Shown here one piece after another: positions 56,095 through 64,000 of a DNA stretch of 64,000 nucleotides. Source of the DNA: Franzmannia qiaohouensis (GTDB taxonomy: Bacteria > Pseudomonadota > Gammaproteobacteria > Pseudomonadales > Halomonadaceae). The stretch lies in the NCBI RefSeq assembly GCF_031451695.1, contig NZ_JARWAM010000005.1, positions 1 through 64,000 of the forward strand, in the 5' to 3' direction. The notes below the pieces were generated by a model. It had not been told where the DNA came from, did no database searches, and saw only the letters and a list, made by a program, of their open reading frames with translations. Position 1 is the first letter of the stretch. Every line of letters begins with the position of its first letter. The translations under genes were made by a program, and so were the position numbers.

Positions 56095-56420
56095 TCGAAG
56101 ATGCTGCCAAGGGACGCCGGGGGCAGGTCGCAGCGAAGGTCTTTTGCCATGGGTGAGGAGCACTGCTCCGAACGGGCTGGCCATGGATGACCAGCACCGG
56201 TCCTGCAAGCGAAGCAGGATGCGAGAGCGAAGCAGGGCAAAAGTAGCGCCCAGGGATGGGTTCACAGCGCCTTCGCGTAGGCCTGCCGCCGGATCAGTCC
56301 CGGTCTCAAAGCAGTTGAACGTTTACTGCGATTTACCTATCGTTGCCGTCCCCAAGTTTGGCGTGGCCAGCGGCTTTCGTGGATAATCGCCCGATCATCT
56401 TGTCGTCACAGCGAGCCTTC
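56095..56420. repeat. Structured intergenic element, likely dispersed repeat
   Basis: There is no gene in these 326 bases. Two 23-nt arms (56117-56139 and 56270-56292) are largely reverse complementary, and an inner pair CTTTTGCC (56141-56148) / GGCAAAAG (56236-56243) is exact. A further palindrome GGAGCA-C-TGCTCC lies between. The sequence looks like a family I recall from halomonad genomes, where the inner loop is much shorter; this is memory, not a search. The last ~70 bases before 56421 are AT-richer and may hold the promoter of the downstream gene. Confidence 0.5.
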
Positions 56421-57662
56421 ATGACCGACCCTCAGGATCTCACCGCCAGCGCCGAGCCGGCCGCAGCGCCCAGCGGCGGGCCTCGCCAGACCCTGCAGCT
56501 GGGCGATACCCGCTACACCCTGCTGGGCACCGCCCACGTCTCCAAGGAGAGCGCCGACGAGGTGCGCGCGCTGGTCCGCTCCGGCGACTTCGACGCGGTG
56601 GCCATCGAGCTGTGCGCCTCGCGCCACCACAGCCTGGTGGAGCCCGATGCCCTGGCCGGTCAGGACCTGTTCGAGATCTTCCGTCAGGGCAAGGCCGGCA
56701 TGGTCGCCGCCAGCCTGGCGCTGGGGGCCTTCCAGCAGCGTGTCGCCGAGCAGTCGGGCATCGAGCCCGGCGCCGAGATGCGCGCCGCGCTGGAGGAGAC
56801 CCAGCGCCGCGACCTGCCGCTGCTGCTGATCGATCGCGACGTCGGCATCACCCTCAAGCGCATCTACGCCAATGTGCCCTGGTGGCAGCGCTTCTCGCTG
56901 TTCTCGGGGCTGCTGGGCAGCGTCATGTCGCGCCAGGAGGTTTCCGCCGCCGATATCGAACGACTCAAGGAGGGCGACGTGCTGGAGTCGACCTTCAATG
57001 AGTTCGCCGAGCAGTCCGAGTCGCTCTACACGCCGCTGATCAGCGAGCGCGACCGCTACATGACCCTGCGTCTCGGCGAGGAGAGCCCGCCGGGGCGCTA
57101 TCGCCACGTGCTGGTGGTGATCGGTGCCGGCCACCTCAAGGGCATGGCCGAACATCTCGGCACGCCGCTGCCCGACGAGCCGCGAGTCGAACGCGAGGCG
57201 CTGGAGGCCACGCCGCCGCGCTCGCCGGTCTGGCGAATGCTGCCCTGGGCGATCACCGCCCTGGTGCTGACCGGCTTCGCCATCGGCTTCTCGCGCAACA
57301 CCGACCTCGGCTGGCAGCTGGTCGGCGAGTGGTTCCTGATCAACGGGGTACTCTCGGCGGCGGCTACCACCATCGCCCTGGCCCACCCGGTGACCATCCT
57401 GGCGACCTTCTTCGCCGCCCCGCTGACCTCGCTCAACCCCACCATCGGCGCCGGGTTCGTCGCCGCCGGGGTGGAGCTGTTCATGCGCAAGCCCAAGGTC
57501 GGCGACTTCGCCCACCTGCGCCACGACGTCACCCAGCTCAAGGGCTGGTGGCGTAACCGGGTGTCGCGCACGCTGCTGGTGTTCCTGCTCGCCACCCTCG
57601 GCTCGGCGGCGGGCACCTGGGTGGCAGGCTTCCGCATCGCCGGCGCGCTATTCGGTAGTTGA
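56421..57662 (+). CDS. TraB-family membrane protein
   Basis: A 413-residue protein of the TraB/PrgY type. The N-terminal domain (about 20-255) has YTLLGTAHVSKESADEVR, VAIELCASRHHSL and VLVVIGAGHLKGM, where the GTAHVS and GAGH motifs mark the family. The C-terminal third has four membrane helices (about 275-412). Family members include a pheromone shutdown protein and TIKI-like metalloproteases; activity in bacteria is unproven. The ATG at 56421 (MTDPQDL) is the start that gives the usual N-terminus. The frame is open further upstream into the repeat element. Confidence 0.88.
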   Translation: MTDPQDLTASAEPAAAPSGGPRQTLQLGDTRYTLLGTAHVSKESADEVRALVRSGDFDAVAIELCASRHHSLVEPDALAGQDLFEIFRQGKAGMVAASLALGAFQQRVAEQSGIEPGAEMRAALEETQRRDLPLLLIDRDVGITLKRIYANVPWWQRFSLFSGLLGSVMSRQEVSAADIERLKEGDVLESTFNEFAEQSESLYTPLISERDRYMTLRLGEESPPGRYRHVLVVIGAGHLKGMAEHLGTPLPDEPRVEREALEATPPRSPVWRMLPWAITALVLTGFAIGFSRNTDLGWQLVGEWFLINGVLSAAATTIALAHPVTILATFFAAPLTSLNPTIGAGFVAAGVELFMRKPKVGDFAHLRHDVTQLKGWWRNRVSRTLLVFLLATLGSAAGTWVAGFRIAGALFGS

Positions 57663-57678
57663 GACATGTGCCCGGCGC

Positions 57679-58698
57679 TCATAGCCCCAGGAAGCGGGTG
57701 ATCGTTGCGATAGCCTCTTGGTGTATCTGACGACGGTCGGCCCCGAGCGGGTCGCTGCAGATAGGGTCATCCTCCTCCTCGGCAAGCCGGGCCTCGCCCT
57801 GTTCGGTACACTCGGCCAGGAAGGTGAAGTGGTTAGCCGGTGCGATCTCCACATAGGTCGCATTGGCCAGCCGAGTTGCCAGGCCACTCCCCCGAGGTCC
57901 CAGGTCCACCGCCGACCAACGCGACGCCGGGTCACCCAGATTGATCAATAGCGTAGGGCGCTTGCGCGCCACCACGCTGGCATCGGTAAAGGCATAAGCA
58001 AACCCGGGATCAACGGCGATGGCCTGCATCACTCGCGGGTCGAGAGCATTCCTCTCGACACCATCCGGTAGCGTATCGGGCACGATCCCCCCCTTGGCAA
58101 AGAACTGGCAGTCGACCTCGTCACCCCGTGCACGCTCGCAGTAGTCGCCGAAGGCAGACCAGTCGACCCGCAGGCCGGCCAGATTCAGCGCCGTAGCACC
58201 ACCCAGCGAGAAGCCCAGCGCAGCGATACGCGAAGCGTCCACATAGGGGGCGAATAACGGGTCATCCAAGAGCTGGTCGAGGGCTGCCGATAGATCTCGC
58301 GCCCGCTCCCAGAGGCCAATCGAACGACGTGGCGAACTATCTCCGGTGGTACTGCCCGGGTGATTGACGGCCAACACCATGGCCCCCCGCTGCGCCAACG
58401 CCGACGCTAGCCATGCAAGGCTATTCATGTTGCCGCCGGAACCGTGGGACAGCAGGATAAGTGGATGGCGCCCCTCGGCTATCGCTGCACCAACATAGGC
58501 CGACTCCCCCTGGAATATCGGCCCACTACCGATCACACTGCGGTAAGTCGGGGTACCAGCCGGGTACCACAGCGAGCCTTCGATAAGATGTGAGCGATGG
58601 CTGGCAGCAATATCCAGCCTGTCGTACCCCGCTATCGGTTCGGCCAACGCAGACAGGCAATACACACACAACACGGCGGCAAGGCATAGAGCTTTCAT
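57679..58698 (-). CDS. Exported alpha/beta hydrolase
   Basis: A 339-residue protein with a signal peptide (about 1-20, ending ALA) and a hydrolase fold. LILLSHGSGGN carries the oxyanion region, and the nucleophile Ser lies in LGFSLGGATA. The likely catalytic His is in PANHFTF. It resembles dienelactone hydrolase or platelet-activating-factor acetylhydrolase-like esterases. The ATG at 58698 has AAGGA upstream. Codon use here and in the next gene is less biased than in the core, a possible sign of later acquisition. The substrate is unknown. Confidence 0.82.
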   Translation of the reverse strand: MKALCLAAVLCVYCLSALAEPIAGYDRLDIAASHRSHLIEGSLWYPAGTPTYRSVIGSGPIFQGESAYVGAAIAEGRHPLILLSHGSGGNMNSLAWLASALAQRGAMVLAVNHPGSTTGDSSPRRSIGLWERARDLSAALDQLLDDPLFAPYVDASRIAALGFSLGGATALNLAGLRVDWSAFGDYCERARGDEVDCQFFAKGGIVPDTLPDGVERNALDPRVMQAIAVDPGFAYAFTDASVVARKRPTLLINLGDPASRWSAVDLGPRGSGLATRLANATYVEIAPANHFTFLAECTEQGEARLAEEEDDPICSDPLGADRRQIHQEAIATITRFLGL

Positions 58699-58836
58699 CA
58701 CGATATCCTTTTATGCTGGGGAACCTGATGCAGCGTCCGCCATCCGATGTGCGCTAACGACCTAAAACCCGTTTCAGGTCGCGCATAACCGGTTCCAGAT
58801 CCATACAAGGACTGAATCCCACCGCGAATCTTGCCC

Positions 58837-59901
58837 ATGCCTGCCCTACCTATCCCAATGGTCTTCGCCGCGCTGCTCGGCTTCCTGTTCATCCGGGCCA
58901 TGACCCGCGACAACCGGCCCTGGCCATTCGCTTGGCTGGTGCTCGCCTGCGCCACGCAGGGCGTCGTCATCTCGCTCCACCAGCACTACGGGCTGGCGCC
59001 GTTCGCCAAAGTGCAGCCAGTGACGGCAGCTCTGATCCCGCCGCTCGCCTGGATCACCTTCCAGACCACCGCCGTTCGCGCGTTCGACCCGGCTCGAGAC
59101 CTGCCACACCTGCTCACGCCGGCCTTCGTCGCGTTCTGCACGGCCTTTGTGCCGCAGGCGCTCGATATCGTCATTCCCGCCGTCTTTGCCAGCTATGGCA
59201 TAGCCGTGCTGATCATGCTGAGCGAGAGGAGCGGAGACCTGCCACTGCCTCGGCTCGAAACCGGCAACCGCCCCTGCCTTATATGGAAAGTGATCGCGCT
59301 GTCACTGATGGTCTCCGCGCTCAGCGATGGGCTGATCGTGCTCGATCAGGTGTTGAACCAGGGCCGCTTACAAGTTTGGATCATTACCCTGTTTTCCTCG
59401 CTTGCCCTGCTGGTGCTTGGCGCACTCTGCCTGTCGCGCAGCCTGGAGAGCGAGCCGGCCGAAGAGAGTGCGGCGCCAGGCACCGCAACCGCGGTCGATC
59501 CCGAGCAGGACCGTGCCCTGATGGAGCGGCTCGACCATCTCGTCACCTCCCAGGGGATGTTCCTCGACCCCGATCTGACCTTGAACAAGCTGGCCCGCAA
59601 GCTGGGGGTGCCGGCCAAGCGACTATCCGCCACGATCAACCGGATAACCGGTGAGAACGTGTCGCGCTATATCAATGCGTACCGGATCGAGCATGCCTGT
59701 GCCCGCCTCAAGGCTGGAGAGAGCGTCACGGCAGCAATGCTCGACAGTGGCTTCAATACCAAGTCGAACTTCAACCGCGAGTTCCTCCGTATACAGGGGC
59801 AGTCACCGCTTGCATGGGTGGCGGCGAAGCATACGCAAGACATGCGTCAGGAGGTGTCTGGTCAGACTCAGGAGGCTATCGGACTTGGCCGAAAGCCCTG
59901 A
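58837..59901 (+). CDS. Membrane-bound AraC-family regulator
   Basis: A 354-residue regulator. The N-terminal part has about six hydrophobic helices (from residue 8 to about 200), so it should sit in the inner membrane. The C-terminal AraC domain (about 225-330) has two HTHs (LTLNKLARKLGVPAKRLSATINR; VTAAMLDSGFNTKSNFNREFLRIQG). Sensor-type AraC proteins of this kind regulate neighbouring genes from the membrane. It is divergent from the hydrolase gene over 138 bases and is a good candidate to control it. The start could also be a TTG two codons earlier or the ATG at 58858; none has a strong ribosome-binding site. Confidence 0.84.
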   Translation: MPALPIPMVFAALLGFLFIRAMTRDNRPWPFAWLVLACATQGVVISLHQHYGLAPFAKVQPVTAALIPPLAWITFQTTAVRAFDPARDLPHLLTPAFVAFCTAFVPQALDIVIPAVFASYGIAVLIMLSERSGDLPLPRLETGNRPCLIWKVIALSLMVSALSDGLIVLDQVLNQGRLQVWIITLFSSLALLVLGALCLSRSLESEPAEESAAPGTATAVDPEQDRALMERLDHLVTSQGMFLDPDLTLNKLARKLGVPAKRLSATINRITGENVSRYINAYRIEHACARLKAGESVTAAMLDSGFNTKSNFNREFLRIQGQSPLAWVAAKHTQDMRQEVSGQTQEAIGLGRKP

Positions 59902-59936
59902 TCCCGCAGTCGCTCAGCGTTAGGTCCGACAGCCGA

Positions 59937-60698
59937 CTAGCGCTGCCGGGCAAGCAGCCGGCGCATGGCCGGCGTGGGCTGTTCGATCTTGTGGTAGGTA
60001 CGGCTCGAGGCGTAGCTGTCGTTGAAGGCGTCGAAGTAGTCGTCGAGTATCTCGGCGGCATCGATATCACCTGACTGGCGCAGCAGTTCGATGGCCACTT
60101 CCGCGGTACACAGGTGGGCCTGGGAGGCCGGCTTGCGCAGCCGGTAGCGGGTCTGGCGCTGGGTGCGCAGCGGCAGCACCGGCAGCGCGTCGAGGTAGGG
60201 GCTCTTGCGAAAGATGCGCCGCGCCTGGCGCCAGGTGCCGTCGATGATGATGAACACCGGAATCTTCGCCTGCTGCTTGGCACGCTCCACCGCCGGCATG
60301 CCCACCACCCGTTCGGCGTAGTCCGGCTGGTCGTCGGGGAAGATAACGAAGGGCGCGTAGCGCGGGTCGTCGAGCAGCGCCAGCAAGTCTGGATCGGGGG
60401 CGGTACGGTACCAGGTGAAGACCCGGGTGGCGGACAGCACATCGCCGATCAGCCGCCCGGTATTGGTCGGCTTGTGGTGCTCCAGGGGGTGGGTCAGCAG
60501 CCACACCTCGGCGCGACTGTCGGCCTCGACCCGGAACGGGCAAAGACAATTCAGGGTCGGCAGATTGCAGCCTGCGCAGCGTTCGACGAAGCTCCCGCGG
60601 GCCTTGAACTCGCGCCGTGGCGGGCGCGCATGACCGCTGGCCGGATCACGGCCTTCGCCATTGGCCACGCGTGGATCGAGCGAGACGTCTTCGTACAT
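59937..60698 (-). CDS. DTW-domain tRNA aminocarboxypropyltransferase
   Basis: A 253-residue DTW/YfiP-type protein. Members of this family (TapT) add the acp3 group to uridine-47 of tRNA. The sequence has a Cys cluster CAGCNLPTLNCLC that may hold zinc, HHKPTNTGRLI, and the family DxTW motif in IIDGTWRQARRI. The start at 60698 follows AGGTG. Its neighbours are unrelated in function. Confidence 0.88.
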   Translation of the reverse strand: MYEDVSLDPRVANGEGRDPASGHARPPRREFKARGSFVERCAGCNLPTLNCLCPFRVEADSRAEVWLLTHPLEHHKPTNTGRLIGDVLSATRVFTWYRTAPDPDLLALLDDPRYAPFVIFPDDQPDYAERVVGMPAVERAKQQAKIPVFIIIDGTWRQARRIFRKSPYLDALPVLPLRTQRQTRYRLRKPASQAHLCTAEVAIELLRQSGDIDAAEILDDYFDAFNDSYASSRTYHKIEQPTPAMRRLLARQR

Positions 60699-60716
60699 GA
60701 CGCACCTGGGAAACGA

Positions 60717-60746
60717 GCGGGCCGGCATTCTAGCATGCCTGCCCGC
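60717..60746 (-). terminator. Terminator after the BASS transporter gene
   Basis: GCGGGC (60717-60722) with GCCCGC (60741-60746), and GGCAT (60724-60728) with ATGCC (60735-60739), form an 11-bp hairpin with single mismatches and a 6-base loop. It lies just downstream of the BASS gene on the minus strand, before the DTW gene, with TCGTTTCCC after it. Confidence 0.6.
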
Positions 60747-60755
60747 CAAGGCACG

Positions 60756-61697
60756 TCAGGCGGTCTCGGAGGCACTCGATGCCGCCACAGGCCGGCGCTT
60801 CCAGTAGCCGGCCAGCAGCGAACCTGAGACGTTGTGCCACACCGAGAACAGCGCGCCGGGCAGCGCAGCCCCGGCGCTGAAGAACTGGTTGGCCAGCGCC
60901 ACGGCGAGCCCCGAATTCTGCATCCCGACCTCGATGGAAACGGTCCGCGCGGTACGCTGGTCGAGGCCGCACAGCCGGCTGACGAAGTAGCCGCCGGCCA
61001 GGCCGATGCCGTTGTGGGCGATCACCGCGACGGCCACCACTGGCCCGAGGCTGGCCAGGCGACCGGCGTTGAGCGCCACGACGATGGCAATGATCATCAC
61101 GATGGCCGCCATGGCAAGCGTCGCCAGCGCCGGCTCGATGCGCTCGACATGGCGCCCGACGAAATGATGCACCACCACCCCTGCCGCTACTGGCGCGATC
61201 ACCAGCTGGGCGATGCTCGACAGCATGCCCCACACCGGCACCTCGACCATCTGCCCGACCAGCAGCCAGGCGATCAATGGCGTCATCACCACCGAGGCCA
61301 GGGTCGAGACCAGCGTCATCGACACCGATAGCGCCACCCGCCCGCCGGCCAGCCAAGTCATCACGTTGGAGGCGGTGCCGCCGGCCGTCGCGCCCACCAG
61401 CACCATCCCTGTGGTCAGCTCCGGCGACAGCCCCAGCACCAGCGCGACACCGAGTGCCGCCAGCGGCATCACCACGAATTGCAGCAGCACGCCGATGCCC
61501 ACCGGCAGCGGCGCCTTGATCACAGCGAGGAAATCCTGCTTGGACAGCGTCAGCCCCATGGAGAACATGATGGTCGCCAGCAGCAGCTGGATCTTTCCCG
61601 CGTGACCGGTGAACAGCGGCGGCATGATGATCGCAAGGGTGGCGAATAGGATCGCCCACACCGGGAAGAGGCGATTGAGGCGTTCGAAAAACAGCAT
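60756..61697 (-). CDS. Bile acid:sodium symporter (BASS) family transporter
   Basis: A 313-residue membrane protein with nine to ten hydrophobic helices. Motifs of the BASS family are visible: GLTLSKQDF, VGATAGGTASNVMT and SIEVGMQNSGLAVALA. Bacterial members carry organic anions such as pantoate or bile salts with sodium; the substrate here is not known. The start at 61697 has an upstream GGACACGC but no good ribosome-binding site. It is separated from the sirtuin gene by about 100 bases. Confidence 0.9.
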   Translation of the reverse strand: MLFFERLNRLFPVWAILFATLAIIMPPLFTGHAGKIQLLLATIMFSMGLTLSKQDFLAVIKAPLPVGIGVLLQFVVMPLAALGVALVLGLSPELTTGMVLVGATAGGTASNVMTWLAGGRVALSVSMTLVSTLASVVMTPLIAWLLVGQMVEVPVWGMLSSIAQLVIAPVAAGVVVHHFVGRHVERIEPALATLAMAAIVMIIAIVVALNAGRLASLGPVVAVAVIAHNGIGLAGGYFVSRLCGLDQRTARTVSIEVGMQNSGLAVALANQFFSAGAALPGALFSVWHNVSGSLLAGYWKRRPVAASSASETA

Positions 61698-61798
61698 GAT
61701 GCGTGTCCTTACGATGTGGTCCGCCGGGCGACACGGCCCAACCGCCGCGTTGATTAGACCGCTAATAATGCCCTAAAGCGCCGACCGGGGAAAATCCC

Positions 61799-62533
61799 TC
61801 ACGCCTCGAGCAGTGTCTCCGGCAGCCACAGGCGGCCCTCCCGCGACCAGTGGCGCACCAGCGTCGTGACGCCGCGCCCGGCGGGCTGGGCCAGCGCCGC
61901 AACGCCTGGCGGCGCCAGCTGCCCGGCGGCCGGATCGACCAGGATCACCTCGGCATCCAGCGGCGCCCGCTCGAGCAGCGCCGCGGCCGGCATCACCGCC
62001 AGCGAGGTGCCCACTACCAGCAGCAGATCGGCCTGCTCGACGATCTCGCAGGCTTCTATATAGCGCGGCACCGGCTCGCCGAACCACACCACGTCGGGGC
62101 GCAGCTGGCTGCCCTTGTCGCAGATATCGCCAAGCCTGATGCCGCCGCGCGGCAGCGGGTAGCGCATGCGCTCATCGACGCTGGAGCGCGCCTTGAGAAT
62201 CTCGCCGTGGAGGTGCAGCACGTCGCGGGAGCCGGCACGCTCGTGAAGGTCGTCGATGTTCTGGGTGATCACGCTGACCCGAAAGCCCTGCTTCTCGAGC
62301 GAGGCCAGGGCCTGGTGGGCAGCGTTGGGGCGGGCCCGGCGCACCTGGGTGCGCCGCGCATCGTAAAAGCGCAGTACCCGCTCGGGGTCGCGACGCCAGG
62401 CCTGGGGCGTGGCCACGTCTTCGATGGCATGATCGGCCCACAGGCCGTCGCTGGCGCGAAAGGTCTGGATGCCGCTCTCGGCACTGATGCCGGCACCGGT
62501 GAAGACCACCAGGTGAGGTGAGTGGGATGTCAT
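61799..62533 (-). CDS. Sir2-family NAD-dependent deacylase without zinc cysteines
   Basis: A 244-residue sirtuin that removes acyl groups from lysine using NAD. The NAD-binding FTGAGISAESGIQTFR, TQNIDDLHERAG, the catalytic His in HLHGEI, VVWFGEPVP and VVGTSLAVMPAA are present. The usual two CxxC zinc pairs are missing: only one cysteine remains in that section (DICDKGSQLRP). A zinc-less clade of this kind exists in other bacteria, so this is not a sign of decay. The start is at 62533. Confidence 0.9.
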   Translation of the reverse strand: MTSHSPHLVVFTGAGISAESGIQTFRASDGLWADHAIEDVATPQAWRRDPERVLRFYDARRTQVRRARPNAAHQALASLEKQGFRVSVITQNIDDLHERAGSRDVLHLHGEILKARSSVDERMRYPLPRGGIRLGDICDKGSQLRPDVVWFGEPVPRYIEACEIVEQADLLLVVGTSLAVMPAAALLERAPLDAEVILVDPAAGQLAPPGVAALAQPAGRGVTTLVRHWSREGRLWLPETLLEA

Positions 62534-62606
62534 CGTCGTAAAACCACCCTGCCCGTCTACGTGCTTACGCTATGGATTGCTGAAACGTCCGGCCGGCCCA
62601 AAGGGC

Positions 62607-63128
62607 CTAGCCCCTGTCCGAAATCTCGCTGCGCTGGGCCTGGCGTCTTAGGCGATAAATTCGCCAGCTGTTGGAGACGCCGTCAGCAAACATCACCAGA
62701 ACCCCCGGGATCGACCCGGCTTGCCAGTTGAACACCAGCCACAGCAGGCTGCCAATCAGCAGCGCCCCGCGCCGCGGCAGGCCGGCGAGAAAAAATACCC
62801 CGACGCTTCCCGAGATCACCGCGATGACCGGCAAGATATCCCAACCACTCTGCCAGCTGTAACTCCCGGTGACCAGATACAGACCAATGAAGCCCGACGC
62901 AAACCAGGCGCCGCGACAGCGAATGCCAACCAGATTGCGCACCGCCGTGATCACATTGAGCAGGGCCGCCGTGGGCTGCGCCAAGAGTAGAAAGTGTAGG
63001 CTCCACACCAGGCACGAGCCCGACAACATCACCAGCATGCGAATATCGTGGCGACACTGAAAGGCCAGGACCCCGAGTAGCGCCGCGACACCGCCGAGCA
63101 GCTGAATACCCAGCCACTCGAGGCTCAT
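62607..63128 (-). CDS. YgjV-family inner-membrane protein
   Basis: A 173-residue protein with about six hydrophobic segments, resembling E. coli YgjV: start WLGIQLLGGVAALLGVLAFQ with a central ALLNVITAVRNLV. The function of the family is unknown. The start overlaps the stop of the upstream amidohydrolase gene by four bases (ATGA at 63125-63128), so translation is probably coupled. Confidence 0.82.
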   Translation of the reverse strand: MSLEWLGIQLLGGVAALLGVLAFQCRHDIRMLVMLSGSCLVWSLHFLLLAQPTAALLNVITAVRNLVGIRCRGAWFASGFIGLYLVTGSYSWQSGWDILPVIAVISGSVGVFFLAGLPRRGALLIGSLLWLVFNWQAGSIPGVLVMFADGVSNSWRIYRLRRQAQRSEISDRG

Positions 63129-64000
63129 TCGTCGAACCGCGCCGCAATGGTACCCGGCGCCAGGGGCAGCGCCTGGCAGCGTGACCAGATGCGCTCATAG
63201 GCCGGCCGCAAGGTTTCGGTCATCTCCTCGGCGGCCTCGATGGCAGGCCTCAGCCGCTGCATGGCCTGGTCGATACGCTGCGATATCCTGCGCTGATCAA
63301 GCCGAGTCAGTTGACCATCGGCTACCACCTGCTCGCCTTCCACCCATACCGAGTGGATACCGCCGCCGTTTTCTCCAAATACCAGCTGACGCAGCGGGTC
63401 ATTGAGCGGCGTAAAGGCCGGCGCATCCAGCCGGTAGAGCACCAGGTCGGCGCGCATGCCGGTCGCTATCCGCCCCAGTCGCTGCTCCATGCCCAGCGCC
63501 CGGGCGCCGCCCAGGGTGGCCGCCTCAAGCGCCTCCTCGGCGCCAATCCAGTGCCGATAGTCGTCGCCGCGCAGCTTGTGAATCAGCGCGGTGTTGGCCA
63601 CCACCCTGAGCATATCGGTGGACTCCAGGGAGCCGCAGCCGTCGGTCCCCAGGCTCACGTTGACCCCGGCGTCCAGCAGCGCGCGCATGGGCATCAGCCC
63701 GGACCCAAGCTTGAGGTTGCTGTTGGGGTTGTGCTGCACGCTGGCACCGCTGGCGGCAATCCGCGCGATATCGTCAGGGGTCAGCCACACCGCGTGAATC
63801 AGCGAGGTCCCCGGTGCCAGAAAGCCCAGCTCATCGAGATGCTGGAACAGCGTCTTGCCTCGCTGGTGCCAGGCTGAGGCCGCCTGCAGGCGGGTTTCCT
63901 GGACGTGGATAATCACCGGCAGTCCGGTTCGGTCGGCCAGCGCCCTCACCTCGCCGAGCAGGCTATCGCTGCAGCGCTGCGGCGCGGAGGGCGCAAGTAG
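63125..64000 (-). CDS. Amidohydrolase (TrzA/MTA-SAH deaminase type), 5' truncated by window
   Basis: The 3' part of an amidohydrolase gene; the reading frame stays open to base 64000, so its start lies beyond the window. The visible 291 residues include IIHVQET (a metal-ligand histidine), HAVWLTPDDI, NPNSNLKLGSGLMPM and the Asp ligand in LGTDGCGSLESTDM. These match the aminohydrolase group that includes TrzA/AtzB and S-adenosylhomocysteine or methylthioadenosine deaminase. The substrate is not certain. Its stop overlaps the YgjV-type gene. Confidence 0.85.
   Translation of the reverse strand, partial: LLAPSAPQRCSDSLLGEVRALADRTGLPVIIHVQETRLQAASAWHQRGKTLFQHLDELGFLAPGTSLIHAVWLTPDDIARIAASGASVQHNPNSNLKLGSGLMPMRALLDAGVNVSLGTDGCGSLESTDMLRVVANTALIHKLRGDDYRHWIGAEEALEAATLGGARALGMEQRLGRIATGMRADLVLYRLDAPAFTPLNDPLRQLVFGENGGGIHSVWVEGEQVVADGQLTRLDQRRISQRIDQAMQRLRPAIEAAEEMTETLRPAYERIWSRCQALPLAPGTIAARFDE

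Noticed and set aside
56190..56243. Repeated GAAGCAGG/GCGAAGCAGG units suggestive of a CRISPR-like array
   Set aside because: The units are short and irregular, without evenly sized spacers; they belong to the structured intergenic element.

Overview
The window is a contiguous piece of a high-GC gammaproteobacterial chromosome. Gene content and order fit the family Halomonadaceae (Halomonas or a close relative): queA-tgt-yajC-secD-secF, suhB/trmJ-cysE-iscR-iscS-iscA-ndk-rlmN-pilW-rodZ-ispG-hisS-yfgM-bamB-der, and lysM/dprA/tsaC/hemF/aroE facing def-fmt-rsmB-trkA-trkH. The genus is inferred from synteny and protein similarity recalled from memory; no search was run.

Positions 1-5945 are a small integrated element with lower and more variable GC. 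It lies against the 3' end of a tRNA-Leu(CAA) gene (5946-6032, minus strand), the counterpart of the leuX integration hotspot. It carries a tyrosine integrase, an overlapping excisionase-like HTH protein, a YfjI/DUF3987-type NTPase, a YagK/YfjJ (inovirus Gp2-like) putative replication protein, one AT-rich orphan gene and several perfect palindromes. Its left boundary is not certain and may lie outside the window.

Positions 6045-11769 hold tRNA queuosine modification (queA, tgt) and the Sec translocon accessory operon (yajC, secD, secF). Positions 11783-19486 are an accessory metabolic locus. A LysR regulator diverges from a probable operon made of a 2-oxoglutarate/Fe(II) dioxygenase-like enzyme, an unknown protein, a complete spermidine/putrescine-type ABC importer with a Tat-exported binding protein, and a class II aldolase-like protein. 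The substrate is unknown.

Positions 19617-34052 are the conserved housekeeping block: a SuhB homologue that has lost the phosphatase active-site motifs, tRNA and rRNA methylation, cysteine synthesis and Fe-S assembly (no iscU next to iscS), Ndk, RlmN, pilus lipoprotein, RodZ, IspG, HisS, YfgM, BamB and Der. Many of these genes overlap by ATGA or are separated by a few bases.

Positions 34053-45228 hold a periplasmic sugar dehydrogenase, lipoproteins, a DUF815 ATPase, an M48 protease and a dipeptide-type ABC importer. In that importer the two ATPases are fused into one protein, and one permease carries an apparent seven-bladed beta-propeller in its first periplasmic loop. Positions 45401-56094 hold aroE-hemF, tsaC, dprA and lysM on the minus strand, and def-fmt-rsmB-trkA-trkH on the plus strand. 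Positions 56095-64000 hold a structured repeat-like intergenic element, a TraB-family membrane protein, a hydrolase, a membrane AraC regulator, a DTW tRNA-modifying enzyme, a BASS transporter, a sirtuin, a YgjV-like protein and the 3' part of an amidohydrolase gene cut by the window end.
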